From: Flaccisagitta enflata
Taxonomy: Eukaryota > Chaetognatha > Sagittoidea > Aphragmophora
DNA length: 64,000 nucleotides
Direction: 5' to 3'
NCBI GenBank assembly: GCA_965153355.1
Contig: OZ231128.1
Location: forward strand, 14,384,001-14,448,000
The notes below the pieces were generated by a model. It did no database searches, was not told where the DNA came from, and was given only the letters and a program-made list of their open reading frames with translations. The translations under genes were made by a program, and so were the position numbers. Every line of letters begins with the position of its first letter. The first letter of the stretch is position 1. Positions 22,764 to 33,539 of this stretch are shown here, one piece after another.

Positions 22764-22984
22764 AGTGCTGTCATGTTATTGAAGCATATACCATTCATAT
22801 AAATGCAGCAGTGCAGCACGTTTTTATGAATGATGGCGCAAAAATTGATTCTAAAGAAGGGAAAACATTTGCTTTTGATTTGAACCGTATTGCAGGAATT
22901 GTCATTCAGTTTTTTGCAACCCAGTTTGATAATTGGTTGATTGATAAAACACTGTTTAGTCAGGCTGAAGATAATACTATCTAG
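22764..22984 (+). CDS. Probable exon, unknown protein
   Basis: A plausible acceptor (TCGTTCTGTTCATGCAG) ends at 22763. The following frame is open for about 72 codons to TAG at 22982-22984. It reads CCHVIEAYTIHINAAVQHV, then FMNDGAKIDSKEGKTFAF, then DLNRIAGIVIQFFATQFDN and WLIDKTLFSQAEDNTI. The amino-acid mix is protein-like and unrelated to any repeat here. The last codons and the stop come from a mobile element starting at 22977. Removing the element and one TA would restore an end of EDNRVL plus TAA. I do not recognise the family. Confidence 0.45.
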
Positions 22985-23581
22985 GAAATAATTATGGAAT
23001 CAAAAAGGGTGCGATTTGATTTATCAAACAAATTCTGTTAAAACCATGATACTGATCGCATAAGCTCTTCATGTGATATTTTTGTTAACTAATATCTTCA
23101 ATCTTGCAGCTAGGGTTGATAAAGATTTTCATACAGATTATTAGGGTCTTGTTCTGCCATCTGTGAGCGGTTATTGTCAGTTTATCATTTATTGGAAGGT
23201 TTCCATTGTTTTGCTTGTCATTTCTAAACGGTTTAAGCCACAGAAACCAGATTGCGCTCATCTTGAAGATTTTTCAATCTAGATAAATTTGCTTTTTGAA
23301 AAAAAGTTATTCGCCTTTCTAGAAGCGGAGATATCTCAAGCAGACGAAAGCCCTAATTTTTGTGTTCTATCATTTTCACTTTTTTCTACCCATTTTGAAA
23401 ATGAAAGTTTTCACTCTTTTGCTTGTCATTTCTAAACGGTTTGAGCTACAGAGACCAGATTGAACTCATCTTGAAGATTTTTTGATGTAGATTAATTTGC
23501 TTTTTTGAAAAAGTTATTTAGCATTTTTAGAAGTCAAGATATCTATGGTTGAAGTTGATTCCATAATTATTTCCTAGGTAG
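22977..23581. mobile_element. TIR element with TA target duplication
   Basis: The terminal inverted repeats are CTATCTAGGAAATAATTATG on the left and the near-exact complement ending CCTAGGTAG on the right. TA lies on both sides (22975-22976 and 23582-23583). Inside are two direct copies of a roughly 145-base block that starts TTTTGCTTGTCATTTCTAAA (about 23208 and 23408). It is non-autonomous. Confidence 0.75.
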
Positions 23582-23893
23582 TAGAGTCTTGTAAAAACTT
23601 GTCATTGGACGGTTCAATCTATTGCATTTTGCTTATATGGTATCCCTTGAGAGCACAGGCCTCGATTGTATAAAACTGCCTAAAATTGTGATTTAACTGA
23701 AATAGTGATTGTGATGATCCTATCATCATGAAATAGAGCGCCTATAGTAGTAGTACAACCACACTAAACTTTAAAGAAATCGCCCTTTTTATGTAATAGT
23801 CGAGTCGACTAGAAAGACGGAATTAACTTTTAGTTAAGACTTTATCACAATTTTGTTGAGAAAAATAACACAAAATCAGTCGCCAGTGGATAG

Positions 23894-24058
23894 AAAAAAA
23901 GTTTAGTGAGTAGAGAACTTTTTTTTTTCAAAAATGAAATCTGTGAGATGTACACAGTGGAAGTGTTGAATGAAGACCTGATGAAAAGCTTGCCAAAAAA
24001 AGTGCGTAGAATCTTCCGGTTTTTATCGGTAAACATGGAGGTTATTTATCACTGGTGA
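23894..24058 (+). CDS. Small protein-like frame, unknown
   Basis: The frame is open from TAG at 23891 to TGA at 24056-24058. It contains NEICEMYTVEVLNEDLMKS, then LPKKVRRIFRFLSVNMEV and IYHW. GGTAAAC at about 24028 could be a donor, giving an exon ending in RFLS. It lies 900 bases downstream of the previous exon candidate on the same strand and could belong to the same gene. No homologue is recognised. Confidence 0.3.
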   Translation, partial: KKSLVSRELFFFKNEICEMYTVEVLNEDLMKSLPKKVRRIFRFLSVNMEVIYHW

Positions 24059-24407
24059 CTCTTATTAGTCATGAGCAGGCCTTTTTTTGGAGCGCGCCCA
24101 CTATTTTTGCTGGCTGCGGGCTCGTTTGGCCCACTCTCAGTTGGCTGCCTACTTTGCATTCAAATCTTTTCTTTCAGGCTACTTTGATTACGTCCTTTTA
24201 TTCAATAGATTCTTGAAACAGAATGACACTAATACAATAATCTGATCTCTCTCACTGGCGGCTTTCAACGATCAAAAGAAAAAAAAACTTATGTTGAATG
24301 GTAGTGCTATAATAAGTTGGCACAATTGAGAAGCCGGGCCCACTGTTTCTATATCGGGCCCGCTAAAGTTTTGAGTAGCGGCCACGGTTGGCTTGCTCAG
24401 AGTAGTT

Positions 24408-26018
24408 GTATTGTATTGTATTGTATTGTATTTGGCAAATGAGGTGGTAAATACATTAATAAAATCGATAAAAGAGAAGACAAAGATAGAATCACATAAT
24501 AAAAGCAAATATGTTAAGGCACCATCTGCCATGGAATGCTCAAAAAAATCCGTAGATTTGTTTCCATTGAGGTCCACATAGCTTAACGATGTTAAAAGAA
24601 TAAACTAAAGCATAAACTAAAAATCCGCGGCCATTTCGTCAAAACTTGAAGCAACCTAGTAAAAATGAGAGTCATAGGGCCCGAAGATATCGTCGGAGAC
24701 TAGACTTGAAGATGGGCAAAGATTGAGACTCCTTAAGTTGGGTCGGGAGAGAATTCCAATCAGCTATAACACTCCGTTCAAAAGTCCCCGTCGGGCTACG
24801 AAAAAGCGCGAGAGAGAAATTGACATGACTCTGTCTGAGATTATGAGAGTGAATTTTTGAAATACCAAAAAATTCGTCCGAGATGTAAGAGGGGGACAGG
24901 CCATTTCTCACCTTGTAAGCATGGGTTAAACTAAAAAAGGAAACCCGTTGAGAAAAGGGAAGCCAATTCAACTCTAAAAGCTCTTGATAACCGATGTGAG
25001 CTTGAGAATTCAAACCAAGAGAAAAGCGAGCGCATTTTCTTTGCAACACGTGAAGGCTATCGCGTAAAACCTTGGACAGACCAGAATACCAAGATGGGAA
25101 ACAATATTCAATACCTGAAAAAATCAAGGATTGGCATAGAAGTTTACGAACATGCTGGTTCATAAAACGGGCGTTGCGAAAAAGGAAATTAAGCTTAGAA
25201 CCAGCTTTTTTAAAAAGTTTATCCACGTGCATAGTGAAGTCCATGTACTGATCAAGCAAAACACCGAGATATTTTACAGATGTGACCCTTTTGACAACAG
25301 AACCATCTAACATAATATCAAAGTTAATACCTGTTTTCAATTTCCGTTTTGGACCAAAAAGGATACACTCAGTTTTTCCAAGATGCAATGATAGACGATT
25401 ATCGACAAGCCATTTCTTGCAAATACTCAGTTCAGAGCCCAAAAAATTAGCCACATAGTCTGGATCAGAACCGCTAAAAACCAAAGCACTATCATCGGCG
25501 TACAAAGATAATCTACATTTTAAGGCATCAGACATGTCGTTTACAAAACAAAGAAAAAGCGTGGGGCCTAAAATACTGCCCTGGGGGACACCGCATGTCA
25601 CTTCTAAAAAATCAGAGTCTACGCCATTAACATGTGTGCACTGTTTACGATCATTCAAATAAGAGCGAAACCAATCAACATTAGTTACACCCATAGCTGA
25701 CAATTTATCCAGTAGGATTCGATGGTCCACGCAATCAAATGCCTTCTGAAGGTCTATCAATACCATTCCAGTGAAGTTCCCCTTGTTAGTTTCTTTTTTT
25801 ATGTGATCATTCAAATTCACCAAACAAGTCTCCGTGGAAAAACCCTTCCTGAAACCACTCTGAAAACCGTACAACAATCCCTTTCTCGTAAGATAGTCGT
25901 TTAATTGATCATTGACCGCTCTTTCTAAAATTTTTGATAATACAGGTAACATTGATACAGGTCTGTAATTACCAACTTCCAATCTAGAGCCCTTCTTGTA
26001 CAATGGTTTGACTCTTGC
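24408..26018 (-). mobile_element. Non-LTR retrotransposon (LINE), 3' part
   Basis: On the minus strand the reverse transcriptase frame is followed by about 240 bases of 3' untranslated sequence. This ends in a short tandem repeat of TACAA type (TTGTA units at about 24410-24431 on the plus strand). Short tandem tails are typical of CR1/L2-like LINEs, in contrast to poly(A). The 5' side is cut at about 26020 by a chimeric family A/B insertion. Confidence 0.82.
24672..26018 (-). CDS. LINE reverse transcriptase, N-terminus displaced
   Basis: This frame of about 445 codons encodes the reverse transcriptase and C-terminal domains of a CR1/L2/Jockey-type ORF2, which copies element RNA into DNA at the target site. 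Motifs in order from the first Met: SNYRP-equivalent VGNYRPVSMLPVLSKILERA (about 12-31), the palm motif IDLQKAFDCVDH (about 83-94), GVPQGSILGPTLF (about 138-150), the catalytic LYADDSALV (about 167-175), and KYLGVLLD (about 243-250). The C-terminal LQRKCARFSL and LPFSQRVSFFSL blocks are typical of this group. The open frame continues upstream of the Met (KARVKPLYKKGS) until the insertion at about 26020, so the Met is not the true start. No in-frame stop occurs, so the copy was young when interrupted. The APE-type endonuclease that should precede it is not seen. Confidence 0.9.
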   Translation of the reverse strand, partial: ARVKPLYKKGSRLEVGNYRPVSMLPVLSKILERAVNDQLNDYLTRKGLLYGFQSGFRKGFSTETCLVNLNDHIKKETNKGNFTGMVLIDLQKAFDCVDHRILLDKLSAMGVTNVDWFRSYLNDRKQCTHVNGVDSDFLEVTCGVPQGSILGPTLFLCFVNDMSDALKCRLSLYADDSALVFSGSDPDYVANFLGSELSICKKWLVDNRLSLHLGKTECILFGPKRKLKTGINFDIMLDGSVVKRVTSVKYLGVLLDQYMDFTMHVDKLFKKAGSKLNFLFRNARFMNQHVRKLLCQSLIFSGIEYCFPSWYSGLSKVLRDSLHVLQRKCARFSLGLNSQAHIGYQELLELNWLPFSQRVSFFSLTHAYKVRNGLSPSYISDEFFGISKIHSHNLRQSHVNFSLALFRSPTGTFERSVIADWNSLPTQLKESQSLPIFKSSLRRYLRAL

Positions 26019-26023
26019 TTTTT

Positions 26024-27486
26024 AGTCGCGTGCACGCGACTCTACAACCCGCTCCGTCGGTCCGTCGGTCGGTCGGTCGGTCCGTCCGTCCGTCCGTAAC
26101 ACTTTGCTTTTTTGCGTCGTTTTTTGTCGCTTTGGGTCGCCTGGAGTTATTTTGAATCATTTTTTTGGTGTTTTTGAGAATTATTGGTTGTTTTTGGTCA
26201 TTTTTTATCATTTTTTATCATTTTTGGTCATTTTTGGTCATTTTGGACATTTCGGTCATTTTGGCCATTTTGGTCATTTTTGATCATTTTTGATCATTTA
26301 TGATCATTTTTGATCATTTTTGGTCATTTTTGGTCATTTTTGGTCATTTCGGTCATTTCGTTCATTTCGGTCATTTTGGTCATTTTTGGTCATTTTTGGT
26401 CATTTTTGGTCATTTTTGGTCATTTTTGATCATTTTGGTCATTTTGGTCATTTTGGTCATTTTTGATCATTTTTAAGTCTGCTGGTATAAGTCTGCTGGT
26501 TTAAGTCTGCTGGTTTAAGTCTGCTGGTTTAAGTCTTCTGGTTTAAGTCCGCTGGTTCAAGTCTGCTGCTTTAAGTCTGCTGCTTTAAGTCTGCTGGTTT
26601 GAGTTGGCTGGTTTAGGTTGGCTGGTTTGAGTTGGCTGATTTAGGTCTGCTGGTTAAGTCTGCTGGTTTAAGTCTGCTGGTTTAAGTCTGCTGGTTTAAA
26701 TCCGCTAGTTTAAGTCGGCTGGTTTAAGTCGGCTGGTTTAAGTCGGCTGGTTTAAGTCGGCTGGTTTAAGTCTGCTGGTTTAAGTCTGCTGGTTTAAGTC
26801 TGCTGGTTTAAGTCTGCTGGTTTAGGTTTGCTGGTTTAGGTCTGCTGGTTTAAGTCTGCTTGTTTAAGTCTGCTGGTTTAAGTCTGCTGGTTTAAGTCTG
26901 CTGGTTTAAGTCTGCTGGTTTAAGTCTGCTGGTTTGGGTCTGGTTTTGGTCTGGTTTAAGTCTGGTTTAAGTCTGGTTTAAGTCTGGTTTATGTCTGGTT
27001 TGAGTCTGGTTTAAGTCTGGTTTAAGTCTGGTTTAAGTCTGGTTTAAGTCAGGTCTAAGTCTGGTTTATGTATGGTTTAGTCTGGTTTAAGTCTGGCTTG
27101 AGTCTGGTTTGAGTCTGGTTTGAGTCTGGTTTGAGTCTGGTTTGAGTCTGGTTTGAGTCTGGTTTAAGTCTGGATTGAGTCTGGCTTGAGTCTGGTTTAA
27201 GTCTGGTTTAAGTCTGGTTTAAGTCTGGTTTTAGTCTGGTTTAAGTCTGGTTAAGGTCTGGTTTAGGCCTGGTTTATGTCTGGTTTAGGTCTGGTTTAGG
27301 TCTAGTTTAGGTCTGGTTTTGGTCTGGTTTTGGTCTGGTTTAGGTCTGGTTTAATTCTGGTTTGAGTCTGGTTTGAGTCTGGTTTGGGTCTGGTTTAAGT
27401 CTGATTTTTGAGAAAAAGATATAATAGGGAGTCAGGTCAGTTCAGTTATTTTTGTCCTGCACGCGACTTATAGGTGTTGGCCTTGT
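26024..27486 (-). mobile_element. Family B element with long internal arrays
   Basis: The plus strand starts AGTCGCGTGCACGCGACT, followed by (CCGT/CGGT)n. Three successive tandem arrays follow: TTTTTGGTCA (about 26190-26470), GTCTGCTGGTTTAA (about 26475-26935) and GTCTGGTTTAA (about 26940-27400). It ends TGCACGCGACTTATAGGTGT, then TGGCCTTG, the reverse of the 16488 copy's 5' end. At about 1.46 kb it is the longest member here, purely through array growth. Confidence 0.85.
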
Positions 27487-27598
27487 TTTAAGTTTTTGCG
27501 GTCTTTGGCCTCACTGCTCTTGCCCAAGTGCTTTAGTAACTCAAATACTGCCCCCGCCCACCCGCACGCGACTAAGGTAGCCGTGTATCCGGCCTTGT
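27487..27598 (-). mobile_element. Family A 5' portion fused to family B
   Basis: The sequence TTGCGGTCTTTGGCC, then CACTGCTCTTGCCC, then CCCCGCCCACCCGCACGCG and CCGGCCTTGT is the 5' half of family A. No second 3' hairpin is present, so this half and the family B unit share one 3' end and moved as a chimera into the LINE. Confidence 0.7.
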
Positions 27599-27601
27599 TT
27601 A

Positions 27602-27900
27602 AAACTGGAGGGGAAAATTTCAGACGATAAGTTACCAAGAAAAGACCTGGTAATGAACATGCGGAATGAGTTGTGCATGTATTCTTGTTGAGTCATATTT
27701 ACACCCACTGGGTTAGTCAGGTCGCGACCATGTGCGCAAAAAGTGGGATTGTTACAGTACGGAGCAATAGGAACAATAGAAACAGTTTCATTGTTTGAGT
27801 GAAGAACCCCGCGCTTTGGTTTTTCTAAAAGCTGATGGTCCAAAGCATTGCGTGAATATAAATTTGGCGCCAAGTGATTTAGAACAAAACTAAAAATTGA
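27602..27900 (-). pseudogene. LINE ORF2 segment upstream of insertion
   Basis: The minus-strand frame ends ITRSFLGNLSSEIFPSSFK at the insertion edge. It resumes across the insertion with KARVKPLYKKGSRLEVGNYR, giving the expected order for a LINE ORF2: a ...NLS...IFPSSFK stretch and then the KG..NYRP motif. Further upstream the frame (HQLLEKPKRGVLHSNNETV and so on) is open but I do not recognise it. The restored reading is AGT TTT AAA GCA, which places the insertion in a TTTAAA target. Confidence 0.5.
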
Positions 27901-28549
27901 ACCTTTCAATCTACATGTGGCGCAATGGGTCTGCTGGTGATATCTTGGATTTAATAGTCGAGAATAGCTCTCTTCAAGTTCACAAGATCGAATCTCGAGT
28001 GGGGTCGGACATTTTTTCTTTTTGGTCAGCAATTACAGCTAGAGCTATGAAACTATATTCACCAATGCTCTGGCTCAATGGCTTCCAGAAAAATCTAAGG
28101 GCGTGTTTCTAGTGAGCGCCAAAAACGCGTTTGTTCCCGAGAAACGCGATAACAGTATGAACACATATTCAAGAATTTCAACTGTCCCACAAGGGAGTGA
28201 GCGAAGTGAGTGAGCAAGCCCGTGAATGGAGCGAGCGAACGTAGCAAAGTGGAGTGCTGCGGAGCGTGTGAGCGGAATGAGCAGTGCGAGCGAACGAACG
28301 CAGCGAGTGACCGAGTGGCCCTTTCAAAATGCGATCGTATTTGACTAGAAACGCCCCCTAAAAGTGGAATCGATCCCATAGTTTGAGCTACTTCATCAAA
28401 AGGGTGAAGAAGGAAACGACTCTCTTCCTGACGATTTCATTGCTTACATCGTACTGTACCATGCATGCAATATGGGTGAACACTTAACGGCCATGTCGAT
28501 CATGAGTAACATAGGGGTATGGTTTCTTAACAATGTTACCCTTGGGTGA
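27894..28549 (+). pseudogene. Decayed coding segment split by a MITE
   Basis: The first part (27894-28098) reads MWRNGSAGDILDLIVENSSL, then KIESRVGSDIFSF and LWLNGFQKNL. A 260-base MITE with its TAA duplication follows. After it the same frame continues KVESIP, a TAG stop at 28379-28381, then FELLHQKGEEGNDSLPDDF, IAYIVLYHACNMGEHLTAM and SIMSNIG. GTATGG at 28517 could be a donor. Removing the MITE and one TAA keeps the frame exactly, so the segment was coding when the MITE arrived or the match is lucky. DILDLIVENS resembles the closing part of LINE endonucleases, but I would not assign it. The stop makes it a likely pseudogene. Confidence 0.38.
28099..28358. mobile_element. PIF/Harbinger-like MITE
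   Basis: The terminal inverted repeats are GGGCGTGTTTCTAGT and the complement of GGGGGCGTTTCTAGT. TAA is duplicated on both sides (28096-28098 and 28359-28361), the target type of PIF/Harbinger. The interior is rich in GAGCGAGTGAGCG-like motifs. Related copies lie at 38340 and 38499. Confidence 0.8.
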
Positions 28550-29489
28550 TTTGATGATTTTTGGTTATACAGGTAACAATCATTTGCCCTTTACTAGGGG
28601 AGGAACCACCAAAGCCTGAGGGAGGCCTGAGGGAAAAATATTCATTCCACAATGACCACCGATAGCTCTAATTGTGGAGGGACCCTTACTTTAACACCTC
28701 ACAACCATAAACCGACCAAAATTTGGCTTAAAATGCCGGCTTCTTTGGCATATATATGTGTACCAAGCAATGCAGCATTTTTAGCGAAAGTTCCTATTTT
28801 TGAATGTGGTTTTCTGAGTAAAAGAATTCTTCTCCTGTAAAATAGATGTTGGAAATGATCTGGTTTGAGAAATATTTGATAGTAAAATGTGAAAATTGAG
28901 AAAGTGAGGACAGGAGCACCTGGAGGACCCTCCAGGGGCTCTAAGAGGGGCCCAAAATAGCAAAAATAGCTGAAAATCACGAAAATCACGGTTTTCATCA
29001 TTGTTATCTATGCTTCAATGTCATTTGAGGAGTAAAGTTGCTCTCAAAATACTCGAATTTAGAAAAAAGAAACAAAAACAAAGGCTTTAAGCCCTTGGGG
29101 ACTCCATCAAGGGGACCCCAAAGGCTCAAAAGAGCTAAATTGACACTTGCAAAGGGTAAAGATGACCAACATCATGATGTTTTGTTGTTTCTGCTCCATT
29201 GATATTACAGGATTGAATTTTATGTCAAGATACTGACATCTGGTAGGTGCTCCTAGAAACCCTATGCAGGGCTCATATAAGCCAATTCGAGACTATCAAA
29301 ACCACTGAAAATGGCAAAAATCATGAATTTTTGGTTGATGTTGCTACTTAACTGTTATGAATTATAATGTAATAGGAGTAAATTTCCTATCAAGATACTG
29401 GAATCAGATATTGGGGGAGTAAAAACAAAGTTGAAGGGCCTCTGGGGGCCCCATCGAGGAGGCCCCCACAATTTGAAGAAGACCACAAT

Positions 29490-30131
29490 CCTGTCACGGA
29501 TGCTTGGGCAGGAGCAATAATGCAACAGGTCGCCCAAGGGCAATATGTGGTCAGCGATACCCGTTGCCCTGCTTTGCATGATTTTGAATTGGAGTAAGAG
29601 GAAGCAGGGCAGTGGCCCCAAAGGGGACGAAGTCCTGTAGAACACAGGGGGACTTTCGTTCGTCCGTCCGTCCATCCGTCCCCCCTAGGCTGAAAGGGCA
29701 GATTTCAGACCTGAGAGGGCAGATTTCAGACCTGAGAGGGCAGATTTCCGGCCTGAGAGGGCAGATTTCAGGCCTGAGAGGGTAGATATAAGGGCTGAGA
29801 GGGTAGATTTCAGTCCTGAGAGGGCAGATTTCAGGCCTGAGAGTGCAGATTTAGGGCTTGAGAGGGCAGATTCAAGGCCTGAGAGGGCATATTTCAGGCC
29901 TGAGAGGGTGGATTTTAGGCCTGAGAGGGCCTGGGGGGGGGACAAACGGACGGAAGGACGGAAGGACAGAAGAACGGAAGGACGGAAGGACGGAAGGACG
30001 AACGAAAGCCCCCCTGTGTTCTACAGGACTTCGTCCCCTTCGGGGCCGCTGCCCAAAAACCGCTTGCGATTAAAAAATATGACGGACTTATGGACCAAAA
30101 CGGCAAGGTGTAGAGTCGCATGTCCGCGACT
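29490..30131 (+). mobile_element. Family A element split by a family D element
   Basis: The family A sequence GGGCAGGAGCAATAATGC stops at about 29524 and resumes at about 30056 with AAAAACCGCTTGCGATTAAA, an ACGG remnant and the end GAGTCGCATGTCCGCGACT. The piece between is family D. The undisturbed junction is seen in the copy at 9731-9884. Confidence 0.7.
29525..30055. mobile_element. Family D element with 21-bp minisatellite
   Basis: Arms are reverse complements. The left has GGACGAAGTCCTGTAGAACA and GACTTTCGTTCGTCC (about 29616-29670). The right has GACGAACGAAAGCCCC and GTTCTACAGGACTTCGTCCC (about 29997-30037). Between them are about twelve units of a 21-base repeat on a GGCCTGAGAGGGCAGATTT theme. 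Because 21 is divisible by three it translates as a seven-residue GLKSALS repeat on the minus strand, which is not a gene. Confidence 0.8.
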
Positions 30132-30569
30132 AAAAATTGAAATGTTGACTAATGCAGATTATACTAATAGCAGTGAAAATTAAGCTGCAAAAGATATGGC
30201 TGGTCCAATGTTATAACTTATTGTCTTTTGATCAACAAATGAATAGAAGAAAAAATGATTGCTTGATTGATTAATTGGCAATTAAGTGATTGATTGATGA
30301 GTCAGTCACCCAGAAATACAAATCTGTTACAGACGGGTGAGTAGGATTATACAACCCCCCCCCCATACACACAAGCACCAAGACACACAATCACAATTGC
30401 AGCATCTTGAATGCTCGTTTTAACACTACAACTAGATCATCATGATCTGACCAATGGATCAACTGAGCAATGGATTAACAAATTCTCTCAGAGTTGTGAG
30501 TTGTGACTCAAAACGGGCGTTGGTCATGCCCCAGTTGAAAAGTGTGAAAAAGCAAATTTGAGATACTGC

Positions 30570-30905
<336 letters not shown>

Positions 30906-31015
30906 GCATGCATACATCAGGGGGAGGGGTTGCACCACCTGTACGCCCCTTACTGTCTACAACATACATATAATGGCAAGCATTTTGAGTCATCTCTGCT
31001 AAAAACAAAGAAATG

Positions 31016-31350
31016 ATGAAAAAAAACAGTGAGATTCTGGAAATACATTGAATTTCTGATCTAGTGCCACCAATCGCGTTAGTTTAGCTCAATTTGTTCA
31101 GAAATGACAGGCAAAACGAGATTGCTATGTTTCTCTTTTGGTACTTGGCCGAGTTTTATTTATCAGTTAGTTTTATGTTGTTGTCAGACTCCAAAGCTGC
31201 TAATGTGATGCCATGTAATTTCTTTAGTCACTCCAAACTCAGTTTCAGGTCAGGTCAGGTCAGAGCAGCTAAGGAGGAGGTATCATGCATCATAAAATAT
31301 GGACTATGCTTCCTGATGATGTCATTTTAGATTTAATCCATGAGCATGCT
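31016..31350. other. Uncharacterised spacer
   Basis: Contains a short GTCAGGTCAG repeat at about 31249-31263. No feature otherwise. Confidence 0.3.
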
Positions 31351-31762
31351 TATATGTACCACGCGAATAAAAAAAAAGACTTTTGAATGGTTGATTTAGC
31401 CAATAAACCTTTAAAGAATTAAGGAAAATCTTAGATCATTTTGAAGACCTTTGAAAGTACTTTCATTGGGCGCCAATCTGGTATTGCTATCTTTTTTCAT
31501 TTGGAAATGGCATCAGTTTGAGTAGAAAAGTTGCCTATTTCAGTTTCACAATCTCTATGTAAACAGTGCATTTTAGCAAAATAGTGCGTCTTTTTGCAGA
31601 GCTTTAGCTCCAAAACTATTTGAGATACAGATGAAGGATTGGTCTAGAGTGAAAACTCTTTTTAAAATCTTTTGATATGATTCACAAGAAATTAGTTTCT
31701 ATATCAGTTTTAACATTAAACAAAGTGGTGCAACTTTTTTTTTTATTCGCGTGGTACATATA
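31351..31762. mobile_element. 412-bp TIR MITE
   Basis: The ends TATATGTACCACGCGAATAA and the complementary TTATTCGCGTGGTACATATA are perfect inverted repeats of about 25 bases, extending into an A/T run. The extreme bases can be read either as part of the repeat or as a TA target duplication. No coding capacity. Confidence 0.8.
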
Positions 31763-32974
31763 CATCTCAGTCTAAAGGCAATTGTTTTCCTGGCCCCGGA
31801 TCAAAACAAACCCGGTTGCTAAAGTGCGTTACCGTCATTAAGTGAATTCTTCATTTGAATCTGAATCGCTCGTCTTCACCTGTCTAGAGGAACTTACCGA
31901 TTCAACCTTTTAAGGTGGCCGGCCGGAAGGGAGTAATCGCGTTGCTATAAAATGTTACAATCAAATTTTACAACATTAGAAAGCCTAGCGTTTAAGCTTT
32001 CCTCTGTTCTACTTATTTTTCCAATACTCATAACATTTTGGATGTAGTGATTAAAAGAAGAAACATAGTTAATGATTTCATGAGCTCTCAAGCCTGAAAT
32101 ACAAAGTCTGAAAACGAACGTGATTGTGACATTTTTCTCTAAGTGGCGGAAATCGTCGTGACCTTTTTTACCCAAACTTTGAAAGCTTATATCTCCTGAA
32201 TGGATTGACCGATTGACTTGATTTTTTTTATAGTAACATCATATGACCTTGACTACAGATGTGTGAAGTTTCAGAAAATTTCAGGTAGTGCAACCACCCG
32301 AACCAGCCTACCTACCCAAAAATTTCAAATTAGCGCAGCTAGAAAAATATTCTACGAAATTTTCTGAAATTTTGCATGAACAACCATCCAACCCCTGGAC
32401 AAATCCTGAGTAAGTTGTACGGCGACCACGTAATTACTTTTGCCGTAATTGCATAAAAAATAGTTGCGGACAAACTGATGTAAAAGGATAGCCGCTTTCG
32501 TGGGAAAATATCAAGCTACCTTTCATGATCTTTCCTGTTCCATGAAGTTTAGATAAAATAGCTTGGAGCTAGCGGTTGAATTTTGTTCCGCTCTTCTATC
32601 TTGGCAATAAAAGAAAAAAAAGTTTATAAATTTGCTCGGTCGATTCTTCTCCTCGGATCAGTTCACGGTAAACGACTCTAGAAGCCTGCGCTTGTTTTAC
32701 GGCGATTACACTGTTATGAACATTGACTAGGATATCTTTAGGGGCTAGTTTGAGGATTATTGTTCTGTGGAACTAAGCATATAATATCATGGCACCCATC
32801 GGCACCCATTAGCTAATCGATACTCTATTATGTGACTACCAAAAGTGTTCTCACTGAAGCTGAAAACTGAAAAAGCAAAAAATTACCCAAAAGACGATCG
32901 GAAAACCATGGGTTCAATGCCTATCCAGAAGTTTCTATGGTTGAACAATTTTATTTCTAGTTTCTCCACTTTTA
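31763..32974. other. Uncharacterised sequence
   Basis: Around 32285-32330 there is an AACCACCCGAACCAGCCTAC patch, resembling the (reversed) GGTAGGCTGGTTGGG patches at 3181, 4880 and 7840. It is probably a worn dispersed repeat. No exon is supported. Confidence 0.35.
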
Positions 32975-33176
32975 AGTCGCGGACTAAAAGAGAGGATGCC
33001 TGTTAATTGGTCCGTCTGTCCATCTGTCAGTCTGCTGTCCATCCATCCTGTTTATAAGATAAATTTTGTCTCTGTGTCAAGGTTAGGCGGTGTGGAGAGG
33101 GGAAGGAGTGTAGGCGGGGGTTGTATGCTCCTGCCCACCTGTACACAACAATGTTGTGACCCCACGTTACTTGTTT
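32975..33176 (-). mobile_element. Family A variant, reverse
   Basis: Starts AGTCGCGGACT, has TCCGTCTGTCC repeats, CTCCTGCCCACCTGTACAC and the variant end GACCCCACGTTACTTGTTTT, as in the 14391 copy. Confidence 0.65.
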
Positions 33177-33539
33177 TTCATTCATCAATCCATAAAGACA
33201 ATTGTTCTAAGTCATGTGCAAATTGTGAATCAGAATGTTTGCATATGAATGAATAAATGAATGAACAAATAGATGAAAAGGAAACCTCAGCCTGCTCTAG
33301 GAAAGATTTCAAAAGCATGGGAAAGGACTTTGTAGTAGATGGACCAACCCGCGGACTGACTGACCTACCAACCAATCAACCAAAGATTATCATAAAGGGT
33401 CCCATAGCATGGACTAAAATCGATTATTCAGTCAATTGAACAATCAATAAAGCAATCAAACAATACAATTGAGTAAAGTTTGATGAAGAGAATACTAATA
33501 GCAACATGTAAATTCTGTGATCTAACTATAAAATATACA
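33177..33539. other. Low-complexity spacer
   Basis: Contains AATGAATAAATGAATGAAC-type and CAATCAATAAAGCAATCAAA-type short repeats. No exon is supported. Confidence 0.35.

Noticed and set aside
27907-27995. tRNA-like A-box (TGGCGCAATGGG) and B-box (GATCGAATCTC)
   Set aside because: Arms do not pair and the same bases read as protein-like sequence on the plus strand, so chance is more likely.
29685-29945. GLKSALS seven-residue repeat protein on the minus strand
   Set aside because: The 21-base minisatellite unit keeps a frame open by arithmetic; it lies inside a non-coding family D element.
31921-31945. GGTGGCCGGCCGGAAGGG as a possible promoter or CpG element
   Set aside because: Too short, with no adjacent exon or TATA arrangement to support it.
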